From the NCBI GenBank assembly GCA_020853515.1, contig JADYYU010000081.1, forward strand, positions 1 to 5,257: DNA of 5,257 nt. Direction: 5' to 3'. Origin of the DNA: Chitinophagaceae bacterium. Lineage in GTDB: Bacteria; Bacteroidota; Bacteroidia; Chitinophagales; Chitinophagaceae. This document shows positions 1 through 5,257 of the stretch, piece after piece; position 1 is the stretch's first letter; each line of letters begins with the position of its first letter. The translations under genes were made by a program, and so were the position numbers. Under the pieces are notes generated by a model that was not told the DNA's origin, ran no database searches, and worked only from the letters and a program-made list of their open reading frames with translations.

Positions 1-456
1 CAACAAACCAAAAGCCGCGGACTGAAGATGTATGTGTGGAAAGTGATACAGCATTACTTTAGTTACCGCCGCGATGAATATACTATCAGCACCGATACCA
101 AAGAGTTTACGCAGAAAGCCTTTTTTCTGAATGTAGCCAATGGTCGCGAATTCGGTTACGGGTTTCAGATATCACCTGCCGCTTCACTGCAAGATGGGGT
201 GCTTGATGTGATACTCACCAAAACTATCCATGCCTTGAACGGATTGGTATTTGTGATCGACGGCTGGCGCAAACGTTTGCATAAAAACAAAAATTGCATG
301 CATTTTACCACTACCCGCATTCGCATTGAAGCAAAAAATTTAAACTATTTTCAAACAGATGGCGATGCGCACCGCTGTGAGGGCGTCTGCGAAATCAGGG
401 TATGGCCTGATGCGCTGCAATTATTGGTGCCGCAATCTGCCGAAGCTCAACTTTAA
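1..456 (+). CDS. Diacylglycerol kinase family lipid kinase, C-terminal part (5' end outside window)
   Basis: The reading frame is open from base 1 to the TAA at 454-456, giving the last 151 residues; an ATG at 28 is internal, not the start. The stretch NVANGREFGYGFQISPAASLQDGVLDVILT is the typical C-terminal lobe of the DagK/YegS/LCB5-like lipid kinases, which phosphorylate diacylglycerol or related lipids with ATP at the inner face of the cytoplasmic membrane. Near the end, F-Q-T-D-G-D (codons 349-366) lies where the family usually has a D-G-E motif, followed by the closing beta strands (EIRVWPDALQLLVP). The N-terminal nucleotide-binding lobe, with its glycine-rich signature, is not in the window, so catalytic completeness cannot be judged. 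The next gene starts 10 bp downstream on the same strand, suggesting co-transcription. The family is confident; the exact lipid substrate is not determinable. Confidence 0.9.
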   Translation, partial: QQTKSRGLKMYVWKVIQHYFSYRRDEYTISTDTKEFTQKAFFLNVANGREFGYGFQISPAASLQDGVLDVILTKTIHALNGLVFVIDGWRKRLHKNKNCMHFTTTRIRIEAKNLNYFQTDGDAHRCEGVCEIRVWPDALQLLVPQSAEAQL

Positions 457-466
457 AATATAAATC

Positions 467-799
467 ATGTCAAAGAAAAAATGGATCACGGATAGTCCTT
501 TTGTGTACAGTACCAACACCGAACTGATGAAAGAGGAAATACCCGAAGAAACCGAAACTCCGGCTCCCCACCTTCAAAAATTGCGGATAAAACTTGATAC
601 AAAACAGCGGGCCGGAAAGGTAGTGACACTCATAGAAGGATTTACAGGAAAGGCCGAAGATGCAGAAATACTGGGAAAATTACTCAAAACAAAATGCGGG
701 ACCGGCGGGTCGGTCAAAGACAATCAGATATTAATACAGGGGGATTACAAAAATAAAGTGCTGCAATTATTGCAACAACTGCAATACAAAGTATCTTAG
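467..799 (+). CDS. yciH: SUI1/eIF1-like translation initiation factor family protein (YciH type)
   Basis: A 110-residue protein with a SUI1 domain over roughly residues 36-106. Visible family marks are R-A-G-K-V-V-T at 48-54, the basic-glycine loop K-C-G-T-G-G-S-V-K at 76-84, and I-Q-G-D at 90-93, followed by a C-terminal helix. The fold is shared with eukaryotic/archaeal eIF1, which monitors start-codon selection on the small ribosomal subunit. In bacteria the YciH homologue is thought to bind the 30S subunit, but its physiological role is less settled. The first 35 residues are a polar, Glu-rich extension (EEIPEETETPAP) that looks flexible. The length is normal for bacterial members. The start ATG follows an A/T-rich leader with no clear Shine-Dalgarno, as is common in Bacteroidota. 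It lies 10 bp after the lipid kinase and 14 bp before the lipoprotein gene, so it is probably mid-operon. Confidence 0.93.
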   Translation: MSKKKWITDSPFVYSTNTELMKEEIPEETETPAPHLQKLRIKLDTKQRAGKVVTLIEGFTGKAEDAEILGKLLKTKCGTGGSVKDNQILIQGDYKNKVLQLLQQLQYKVS

Positions 800-813
800 C
801 AAATTATTTCCCT

Positions 814-1383
814 ATGCGCTGTTTACTTTTGATTTCCGGAGTTTTTATTTTAAGCATGATGGTGGCATGTTCAGGTAAAAATAAATACCAGGGCGACTCT
901 ATGGTGAATTATCCTGATCTGACATTAATTCAAAAGGAATATTTGTCACCTTATGAAAAATCGCCCAATACTTTTTTAAAAGTTGAGTATAAAAATAATC
1001 AAAAAGATTCATCTTATCTGAAAGCTGAACAGGTGAACTGGAAAGAGATCAATGACCTGTTTGCAAAAGCCAATCTGTATCAGAAGCAGCTCGACAAGCA
1101 ATACCTCATTACCGTTATCAGTGACACCCTAAGTCCCACCATGACCCTGCTTTACACTAGCCTGAATCCGCAAAATTATATCAGCAAACTCAGTATCAAT
1201 GCGGAAAGTACCGACAATAAAATTTTATCTATTTACTGGGAAACCCAGGATGAAGGTTTTTACAGCAGCGAAGAAAAAAAGATACTGTACGTAGTAGGAA
1301 AAACCTTACAGATACAGCAGTTCAATAAGAAAGTGCTGGCGTCAGGAAAGAAAAAAATTATACAGTATGTTTTTTTAAATTAA
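814..1383 (+). CDS. Small lipoprotein of unknown function
   Basis: A 189-residue protein that I do not recognise as a named family. It opens with a lipoprotein signal peptide: a short basic n-region (Arg2), a hydrophobic core at about 4-17, and a lipobox ending M-V-A-C with the lipidated Cys at residue 19. Signal peptidase II cleavage would leave a 171-residue mature protein. Residues after the Cys are S-G-K-N-K, without an Asp at +2 and without the acidic patch that works as a surface-export signal in some Bacteroidota lipoproteins. I therefore infer a periplasm-facing outer-membrane anchor. The rest is polar, rich in Lys, Gln, Tyr and Ser, with alternating hydrophobic stretches that suggest a beta-rich domain (for example LLYTSL, ILSIYWE, KKILYVVG) and no further membrane segment. 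It starts 14 bp after the SUI1 gene and ends 33 bp before uvrC. A link to either neighbour's function is not evident. Confidence 0.82.
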   Translation: MRCLLLISGVFILSMMVACSGKNKYQGDSMVNYPDLTLIQKEYLSPYEKSPNTFLKVEYKNNQKDSSYLKAEQVNWKEINDLFAKANLYQKQLDKQYLITVISDTLSPTMTLLYTSLNPQNYISKLSINAESTDNKILSIYWETQDEGFYSSEEKKILYVVGKTLQIQQFNKKVLASGKKKIIQYVFLN

Positions 1384-1403
1384 TGTAGCTGCTGCTGAAT
1401 CCT

Positions 1404-1411
1404 TATTTTTG
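1404..1411 (+). promoter_or_regulatory. Candidate -7 promoter box before uvrC
   Basis: TATTTTTG is a perfect match to the Bacteroidota housekeeping-sigma -7 consensus TAnnTTTG, followed by C as in many such promoters. It lies in the short gap between the lipoprotein stop and uvrC, and its G is only 5 nt before the GTG start. Transcription would then begin within a few bases of the start codon, giving a leaderless or nearly leaderless uvrC mRNA. I see no clear -33 TTTG at the usual distance upstream, so the promoter may be weak or the match fortuitous. Confidence 0.5.
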
Positions 1412-1416
1412 CCCTT

Positions 1417-3219
1417 GTGGACAAACAAGCATTTACAGTTATTGCGCCTTCCATTCCGCACAGGCCGGGCATTTACAAATACTATAGCAGTGATGGGCAG
1501 ATCATTTATGTAGGCAAAGCCAAAAATCTGTATAAAAGGGTCAGTTCGTATTTCAACAAGATCAGCGGTTATTATAAAACTCAAAAGCTGGTGTCGGAGA
1601 TCTGCAATATCGAAATTGCCATAGTAGACAGTGAGCAGGATGCCTTGCATCTGGAGAATTCACTGATCAAACAGTATCAGCCGAAATATAATATGATGCT
1701 GAAAGATGATAAGACTTATCCGCATATTGTGATCAAAAATGAACCTTTTCCGCGCATCTTTTTAACCCGGCGCAAAATACATGACGGTTCGGAATATCTC
1801 GGACCTTATACCTCTGTGGACCAGGTAAGGGACATTCTTGAACTGATCAAGCAAACTTTACCATTCAGAACCTGCAACCTGAAACTCACGAAGGAAAATA
1901 TTGAAAAGGAAAAATTTAAACCCTGTCTGGAATATCATATCGGTAACTGCAAAGCACCTTGTGCCGGTTTGCAGACAAAAGAAGATTACGCCTGGCAGGT
2001 ACATCAGGTGCGGGAAGTGTTCAGAGGCAAACTGGGAGAAATTACCCGGCATTACAAACAGGAAATGCAGGCTTGTGCCGAAAATATGCAGTTTGAAAAA
2101 GCTGAACTGATCCGCAGGAAACTGGAGTTTATCAAAGAGTATCAGGGCAAGTCGATTATTGTCAGTACCAGGCTGCATGAGGTGGATATCTGCTCGGTGA
2201 TCTCAAATGAGGAAGCGGCATTTATCAATTATATGGTGATCGTGCAGGGCAGTATTATACATACGCATACCGTGACCATTGAAAAAAAACTGGACGAAAC
2301 GGACGAAGAGATCCTGCAGTTTGCGCTGAACCAAATGCGTGAAAAATTTGAAAGCAGCTCGAAAGAAATCGTGGTGCCTTTTGCATTTGAATTTGATGCC
2401 GGGGTATTGATTACGGTACCCAAAACAGGCGATAAGAAAAAACTGCTTGAACTGTCGTTGCAGAATGCGCAATATGCCCTGCAGGATTTTAAACGTAAAA
2501 AAACCTTATTGCTTGAGCAAAACAGTGAAGGACAAAACAGGGCCTTGCTGCAGCAGTTAAAGGAAGATCTGCATCTACCCAGAATGCCTTTGCATATTGA
2601 GTGTTTTGATAACAGTAATTTTCAGGGATCCTATCCTGTGGCGGCCATGGTCTGTTTTAAAAACGCCTTGCCTGATAAGAAAGAATACCGTCATTTTCAT
2701 ATCAAAACGGTGGAAGGTATTGATGATTTTGCCAGCATGAAAGAGATTGTGTACCGGCGTTATAAACGGGTGCTCGACGAACAAAAACCCATGCCGCAAC
2801 TCATCATTATTGACGGGGGCAAAGGTCAGTTGAGTTCGGCTATGGAAAGTATCCGGGCGCTTGATCTGCTGGGCAAAGTGACGGTGGTAGGCCTGGCAAA
2901 AAATGTAGAAGAGATATTTTATCCGGGTGATACCGAATCGCTGAAGCTGCCTTATCAGAGTCATACCCTTAATTTGCTGAAACGGATCCGGGATGAAGTG
3001 CATCGATTTGGGATTACTTTTCACCGCAATACCCGCAGCAAAGGCGTGATCAAAAATGAACTGCAGAACATTGCGGGGATTGGCGAAAAAACAGCGCAGG
3101 ACTTGCTGAAGGCATTTAAATCAGTGACCAAAATAAAACAAGCCGGTTTGGAAGATCTGGCAAAAGTGATCGGAAAGGCTAGGGCGGAAGTTGTGCGGGA
3201 TTATTTTGAGGGAAGGTAA
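1417..3219 (+). CDS. uvrC: UvrABC excinuclease subunit C
   Basis: A complete 600-residue UvrC, the nuclease that makes the 3' and 5' incisions around UvrB-bound DNA lesions in nucleotide excision repair. The domains appear in the canonical order. The N-terminal GIY-YIG nuclease has GIY at 18-20, YVG at 31-33, Arg41 and Glu80. A four-cysteine set follows (C153, C170, C178, C182), matching the metal/Fe-S cluster position known in UvrC. The UVR motif that contacts UvrB is at about 207-242. The RNase H-like 5' nuclease has Asp398 (F-D-N-S-N), Asp466 (I-D-G-G-K-G-Q) and His529 (D-E-V-H-R-F). The helix-hairpin-helix DNA-binding tail is at about 549-598. All key residues are present. The start is GTG: the frame is closed by TGA at 1396-1398 and no ATG lies between, so GTG at 1417 is the best start. 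It may be expressed from its own promoter as well as by read-through. The 3' end is 2 bp from the stop of the opposing epimerase gene. Confidence 0.98.
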   Translation: MDKQAFTVIAPSIPHRPGIYKYYSSDGQIIYVGKAKNLYKRVSSYFNKISGYYKTQKLVSEICNIEIAIVDSEQDALHLENSLIKQYQPKYNMMLKDDKTYPHIVIKNEPFPRIFLTRRKIHDGSEYLGPYTSVDQVRDILELIKQTLPFRTCNLKLTKENIEKEKFKPCLEYHIGNCKAPCAGLQTKEDYAWQVHQVREVFRGKLGEITRHYKQEMQACAENMQFEKAELIRRKLEFIKEYQGKSIIVSTRLHEVDICSVISNEEAAFINYMVIVQGSIIHTHTVTIEKKLDETDEEILQFALNQMREKFESSSKEIVVPFAFEFDAGVLITVPKTGDKKKLLELSLQNAQYALQDFKRKKTLLLEQNSEGQNRALLQQLKEDLHLPRMPLHIECFDNSNFQGSYPVAAMVCFKNALPDKKEYRHFHIKTVEGIDDFASMKEIVYRRYKRVLDEQKPMPQLIIIDGGKGQLSSAMESIRALDLLGKVTVVGLAKNVEEIFYPGDTESLKLPYQSHTLNLLKRIRDEVHRFGITFHRNTRSKGVIKNELQNIAGIGEKTAQDLLKAFKSVTKIKQAGLEDLAKVIGKARAEVVRDYFEGR

Positions 3220-3224
3220 TACTA
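3217..3224. other. Stop-to-stop junction of convergent genes
   Basis: The uvrC TAA (3217-3219) and the epimerase stop (TAG on the minus strand, 3222-3224) are separated by only two bases. I see no hairpin followed by a T-run on either strand around the junction. Transcripts from both sides must therefore end inside the opposing gene, end by a factor-dependent mechanism, or overlap as antisense RNAs. Confidence 0.85.
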
Positions 3225-4184
3225 CTGATAAAAACTCCTGTTTTGCGTATACCAGTCGAAGGCGATTTTCAACCCTTCTTTGACAGAGATCGCAGGATCA
3301 TAAGCTAATAATTTTTTTGATTTGTCGATATTGGCCAGACTATGCGGAATATCCCCTTTACGGAATGCTCCAAATGCAGGCTGCAAGTCAGAGCCGGCTA
3401 TGCTTTTGATGTGATTGAATAACTGCAATAAGGTGGTGCTTTCGCCGAAGGCTGTATTATACACCTGATTCACCGCTTCAGTGTTTTCTGTAAACAAAGC
3501 CTTGAGATTGGCCTGTACTACATTTTGCACGTAGGTAAAATCGCGGCTATAACTGCCGTCGCCATTAATAGTAGGAGGCTCATGATTGAGCACTGCATCC
3601 ATAAATAGGGGGATCACCGCGGCATAGGCTCCTTTCGGACTTTGATGGGGACCAAACACATTGAAATATCTCAGTCCGATAAACTCCATGTTATACGTTT
3701 TGGCAAAAACATCCGCATATAATTCCATCACATATTTTGTAACTGCATAAGGCGATAGCGGTTTTCCGATAATGTCTTCCACTTTAGGCAGCGATTCGCT
3801 GTCGCCGTAAGTTGATGAGGATGCTGCATAAACGATTCTTTTGACACCCGCTTCTTTGGCTGCAGTAAAAATATTGAGCGTACCGTTTATATTGGCATTA
3901 TTGGTGGCTATTGGGTCGTGTATGCTGCGGGGTACAGATCCGAGCGCAGCCTGATGACTGACAAGGTCGATTCCCTGCATGGCCCTACGGCAGATTTCAA
4001 CATCAGTGATATCTCCTTCGATCAACGTAAATTTGGGATGAGAAATAATTTCTGCCAGATTTTGACGAAATCCGGTACTGAAATTGTCGATGACCGTTAC
4101 CTTGCTGATGCGAGGTATATTGATAAATGTCTTGGCCAGATTGGATCCAATAAAGCCGGCGCCACCGGTAAGAAGAATATTCAT
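3222..4184 (-). CDS. NAD-dependent UDP-N-acetylhexosamine 4-epimerase, WbpP/TviC type
   Basis: A complete 320-residue extended short-chain dehydrogenase/reductase. The Rossmann motif T-G-G-A-G-F-I-G is at 6-13, the catalytic serines are at 122-124 (A-S-S-S-T-Y-G), and Tyr146/Lys150 form the YxxxK pair. The stretches HQAALGSVPRSI (77-88), LPKVED, IGKPLSPYAVTKYV (139-152), LRYFNVFG and GAYAAVIP point to the WbpP/TviC group rather than classical GalE. Gln181 and Ser282 align by eye with residues that help WbpP accept N-acetylated sugars. The likely reaction is reversible C4 epimerisation of UDP-GlcNAc to UDP-GalNAc (or of the uronic acid forms) in the cytoplasm, feeding capsule, O-antigen or exopolysaccharide synthesis. 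Substrate preference is inferred, not proven. The start is secure because the nucleotide-binding motif begins six residues after it. It lies 29 bp downstream of a glycosyltransferase gene on the same strand, with a candidate promoter in the gap. Confidence 0.93.
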   Translation of the reverse strand: MNILLTGGAGFIGSNLAKTFINIPRISKVTVIDNFSTGFRQNLAEIISHPKFTLIEGDITDVEICRRAMQGIDLVSHQAALGSVPRSIHDPIATNNANINGTLNIFTAAKEAGVKRIVYAASSSTYGDSESLPKVEDIIGKPLSPYAVTKYVMELYADVFAKTYNMEFIGLRYFNVFGPHQSPKGAYAAVIPLFMDAVLNHEPPTINGDGSYSRDFTYVQNVVQANLKALFTENTEAVNQVYNTAFGESTTLLQLFNHIKSIAGSDLQPAFGAFRKGDIPHSLANIDKSKKLLAYDPAISVKEGLKIAFDWYTQNRSFYQ

Positions 4185-4192
4185 GATGGCTG

Positions 4193-4200
4193 CAAAAATA
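4193..4200 (-). promoter_or_regulatory. Candidate -7 promoter box before the epimerase gene
   Basis: Read on the minus strand this is TATTTTTG, again followed by C, a perfect match to the Bacteroidota -7 consensus TAnnTTTG. It sits 8 nt before the epimerase ATG and just after the glycosyltransferase stop, so the transcript would have a leader of only a few bases. A -33 TTTG is not evident; the region at the right distance is simply A/T-rich and overlaps the end of the glycosyltransferase gene. It may let the epimerase be transcribed independently of the upstream gene. Confidence 0.5.
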
Positions 4201-4213
4201 CACAGTAAAGTGC

Positions 4214-5257
4214 TTAAAATTTTATATTTTTTTCTGCTAGAAGCTGATAATACAAATTGCGCATATCGTTTACCAGCCGCGATTTGTCGAAGCGGTTCAT
4301 GACATGGTTTTTGCCTTTTTGTCCGAAGGTGCTGCGCAGTGCCGCATTTTCGGTCAATTTTAAAATGGCTTCTGCAAAGAGCTCAGTATTATCGGAAGGA
4401 GTTACGAAGGCCGTTTCGTTTTCGAGCACAATATCTTTTACGCCACCTACATCAGTCGATACGATAGGCTTGTTGGCGGCCTGTGCTTCGATGAGCGACA
4501 CGGGTGTACCTTCGTTGAGAGAGGAGAGTGCTACTATATCAATACCGGCATATACTTCATCCATTGTTGTCAACCAGGAAGTGAAGGTGACTGTCTGCGC
4601 CGTTTCATTTTCAGGAAAGTAATTGTATGCAATGTTATAATCATCCAGCATTTTTTGCAAATCCATGCGAAGATCACCATCACCCACAATGATAAATCTG
4701 AGTTTTTGGGAAGTGCTGTTCAGTACTTCTTTGATAGCGTTGATAAATAAGACATGGTTTTTCACAGGTACGATCCGGCCGATGATTCCGATGGCGATTT
4801 CATCGTCTTTGATCGCGTATTTTTGTCTGAAAGTGTGTCGTTTATTTTCCTGATCTGTATAAAACTTTTCAAGATCAAGTCCCAGAGGTATCAAAACCAT
4901 TTTTTCAGGAGCGCAAATAGAAAAATCGACCGTCAGTTCTTTTTTTTGTTGTTCGCTGATGGCAATGATACGGTCTGTTTTTTTTGCAAGATAGCGTTCA
5001 GCCTGCACAAAAAGCTGGCTTTTGGCTTTTCCAAAATAGGAGTGAAACACATGCCCGTGAAAAGTATGCAGTATCACCGGCACTTTGCAGGCTGATGCGG
5101 CCAGTCGGCCCAGAGCACCGGGTTTGGCGGCGTGGGTATGTACAATATGCGGTTTAAAATCCTGAATGATCTTTTTTATTTCCTGATAGGCTTTCCGGTC
5201 TTCGGAAAAATGAATGGCCCTTTTCATGGAAGGAATTTCTATAGGCTGCAGTTGATA
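4214..5257 (-). CDS. GT4-family glycosyltransferase (N-terminus outside window)
   Basis: The minus-strand frame is open to the right edge. The ATG at 5225-5227 is preceded by in-frame sense codons (YQLQPIEIPS) that resemble the usual N-terminal domain of GT4 enzymes, so the true start lies outside the window, probably some tens of residues further. The 347 residues present include HIVHTHAAKPGALGRLAA from the N-terminal acceptor domain, then a GT-B C-terminal domain. Numbering from the internal Met, that domain has I-G-R-I-V-P-V-K (Arg151 and Lys156, expected to bind donor phosphates) and the E-x7-E motif Glu239/Glu247 in N-E-G-T-P-V-S-L-I-E. Such enzymes are retaining transferases that move a sugar from a nucleotide donor to a growing lipid-linked glycan at the inner membrane. 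The adjacent epimerase supports a role in surface polysaccharide synthesis. Donor and acceptor cannot be read from the sequence. Confidence 0.92.
   Translation of the reverse strand, partial: YQLQPIEIPSMKRAIHFSEDRKAYQEIKKIIQDFKPHIVHTHAAKPGALGRLAASACKVPVILHTFHGHVFHSYFGKAKSQLFVQAERYLAKKTDRIIAISEQQKKELTVDFSICAPEKMVLIPLGLDLEKFYTDQENKRHTFRQKYAIKDDEIAIGIIGRIVPVKNHVLFINAIKEVLNSTSQKLRFIIVGDGDLRMDLQKMLDDYNIAYNYFPENETAQTVTFTSWLTTMDEVYAGIDIVALSSLNEGTPVSLIEAQAANKPIVSTDVGGVKDIVLENETAFVTPSDNTELFAEAILKLTENAALRSTFGQKGKNHVMNRFDKSRLVNDMRNLYYQLLAEKNIKF

Noticed and set aside
805..812. TATTTCCC just before the lipoprotein ATG as a -7 box
   Set aside because: It lacks the TTTG core of the consensus. The 14 bp gap to the upstream gene fits simple operon read-through better.
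1171..1178. Minus-strand TAATTTTG, a match to the -7 consensus inside the lipoprotein gene
   Set aside because: It points antisense with no gene behind it. Such a degenerate motif is expected by chance in A/T-rich DNA.
1360..1376. ATAC-A-GTAT followed by seven Ts at the end of the lipoprotein gene, resembling a terminator
   Set aside because: The inverted repeat has a one-base centre and cannot form a real hairpin loop. The T-run is inside the coding sequence, where it encodes part of the C-terminus.
2575..3024. 149-codon open frame on the minus strand opposite uvrC
   Set aside because: It lies wholly antisense to the conserved RNase H-like domain of UvrC, and its translation shows no recognisable motifs. 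It is a shadow frame.
3918..4208. 96-codon + strand open frame over the start of the epimerase
   Set aside because: It overlaps the nucleotide-binding region of a clear gene on the other strand, and its translation is low in recognisable structure.
4257..4622. 121-codon open frame on the + strand opposite the glycosyltransferase
   Set aside because: It is antisense to the conserved GT4 C-terminal domain, is Ser/Thr-rich without motifs, and has no promoter-like element before it.

Overview
The window reads as chromosomal DNA from a member of the Bacteroidota, probably of the Chitinophaga/Sphingobacterium side of the phylum. This rests on the moderately AT-rich sequence, the absence of strong Shine-Dalgarno sequences before the starts, perfect matches to the Bacteroidota -7 promoter box (TAnnTTTG) directly before two start codons, and the character of the encoded proteins (a eubacterial SUI1 protein, a short lipoprotein of unknown family, and a GT4 glycosyltransferase with a 'DIVALSSLNEGTPVSLIEAQA' stretch). 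The genus cannot be fixed from the sequence alone.

Left part, + strand (1-3219): four co-directional genes with short gaps. These are the C-terminal end of a diacylglycerol-kinase-family lipid kinase (cut by the window edge), a SUI1/YciH translation-factor-like protein, a small lipoprotein of unknown function, and a complete uvrC starting with GTG. The first three are 10 and 14 bp apart and look like one transcript. uvrC follows after 33 bp that contain a candidate promoter of its own.

Right part, - strand (3222-5257): a two-gene surface-polysaccharide segment read leftward. A GT4-type glycosyltransferase (N-terminus beyond the right edge) is followed after 29 bp by a complete WbpP/TviC-type UDP-N-acetylhexosamine 4-epimerase. 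The epimerase would supply UDP-GalNAc or UDP-GalNAcA-type donors, and the glycosyltransferase would use nucleotide sugars for glycan assembly. That 29 bp gap also carries a TATTTTTGC box.

The two blocks meet tail to tail: the uvrC and epimerase stop codons are only 2 bp apart, leaving no room for an intergenic terminator. There are no gene-free stretches longer than 33 bp, and I saw no RNA genes, mobile elements, CRISPR arrays or long repeats. I found no convincing undescribed system. The points most worth a second look are the identical near-leaderless promoter boxes, the uncharacterised lipoprotein, and the stop-to-stop convergence.
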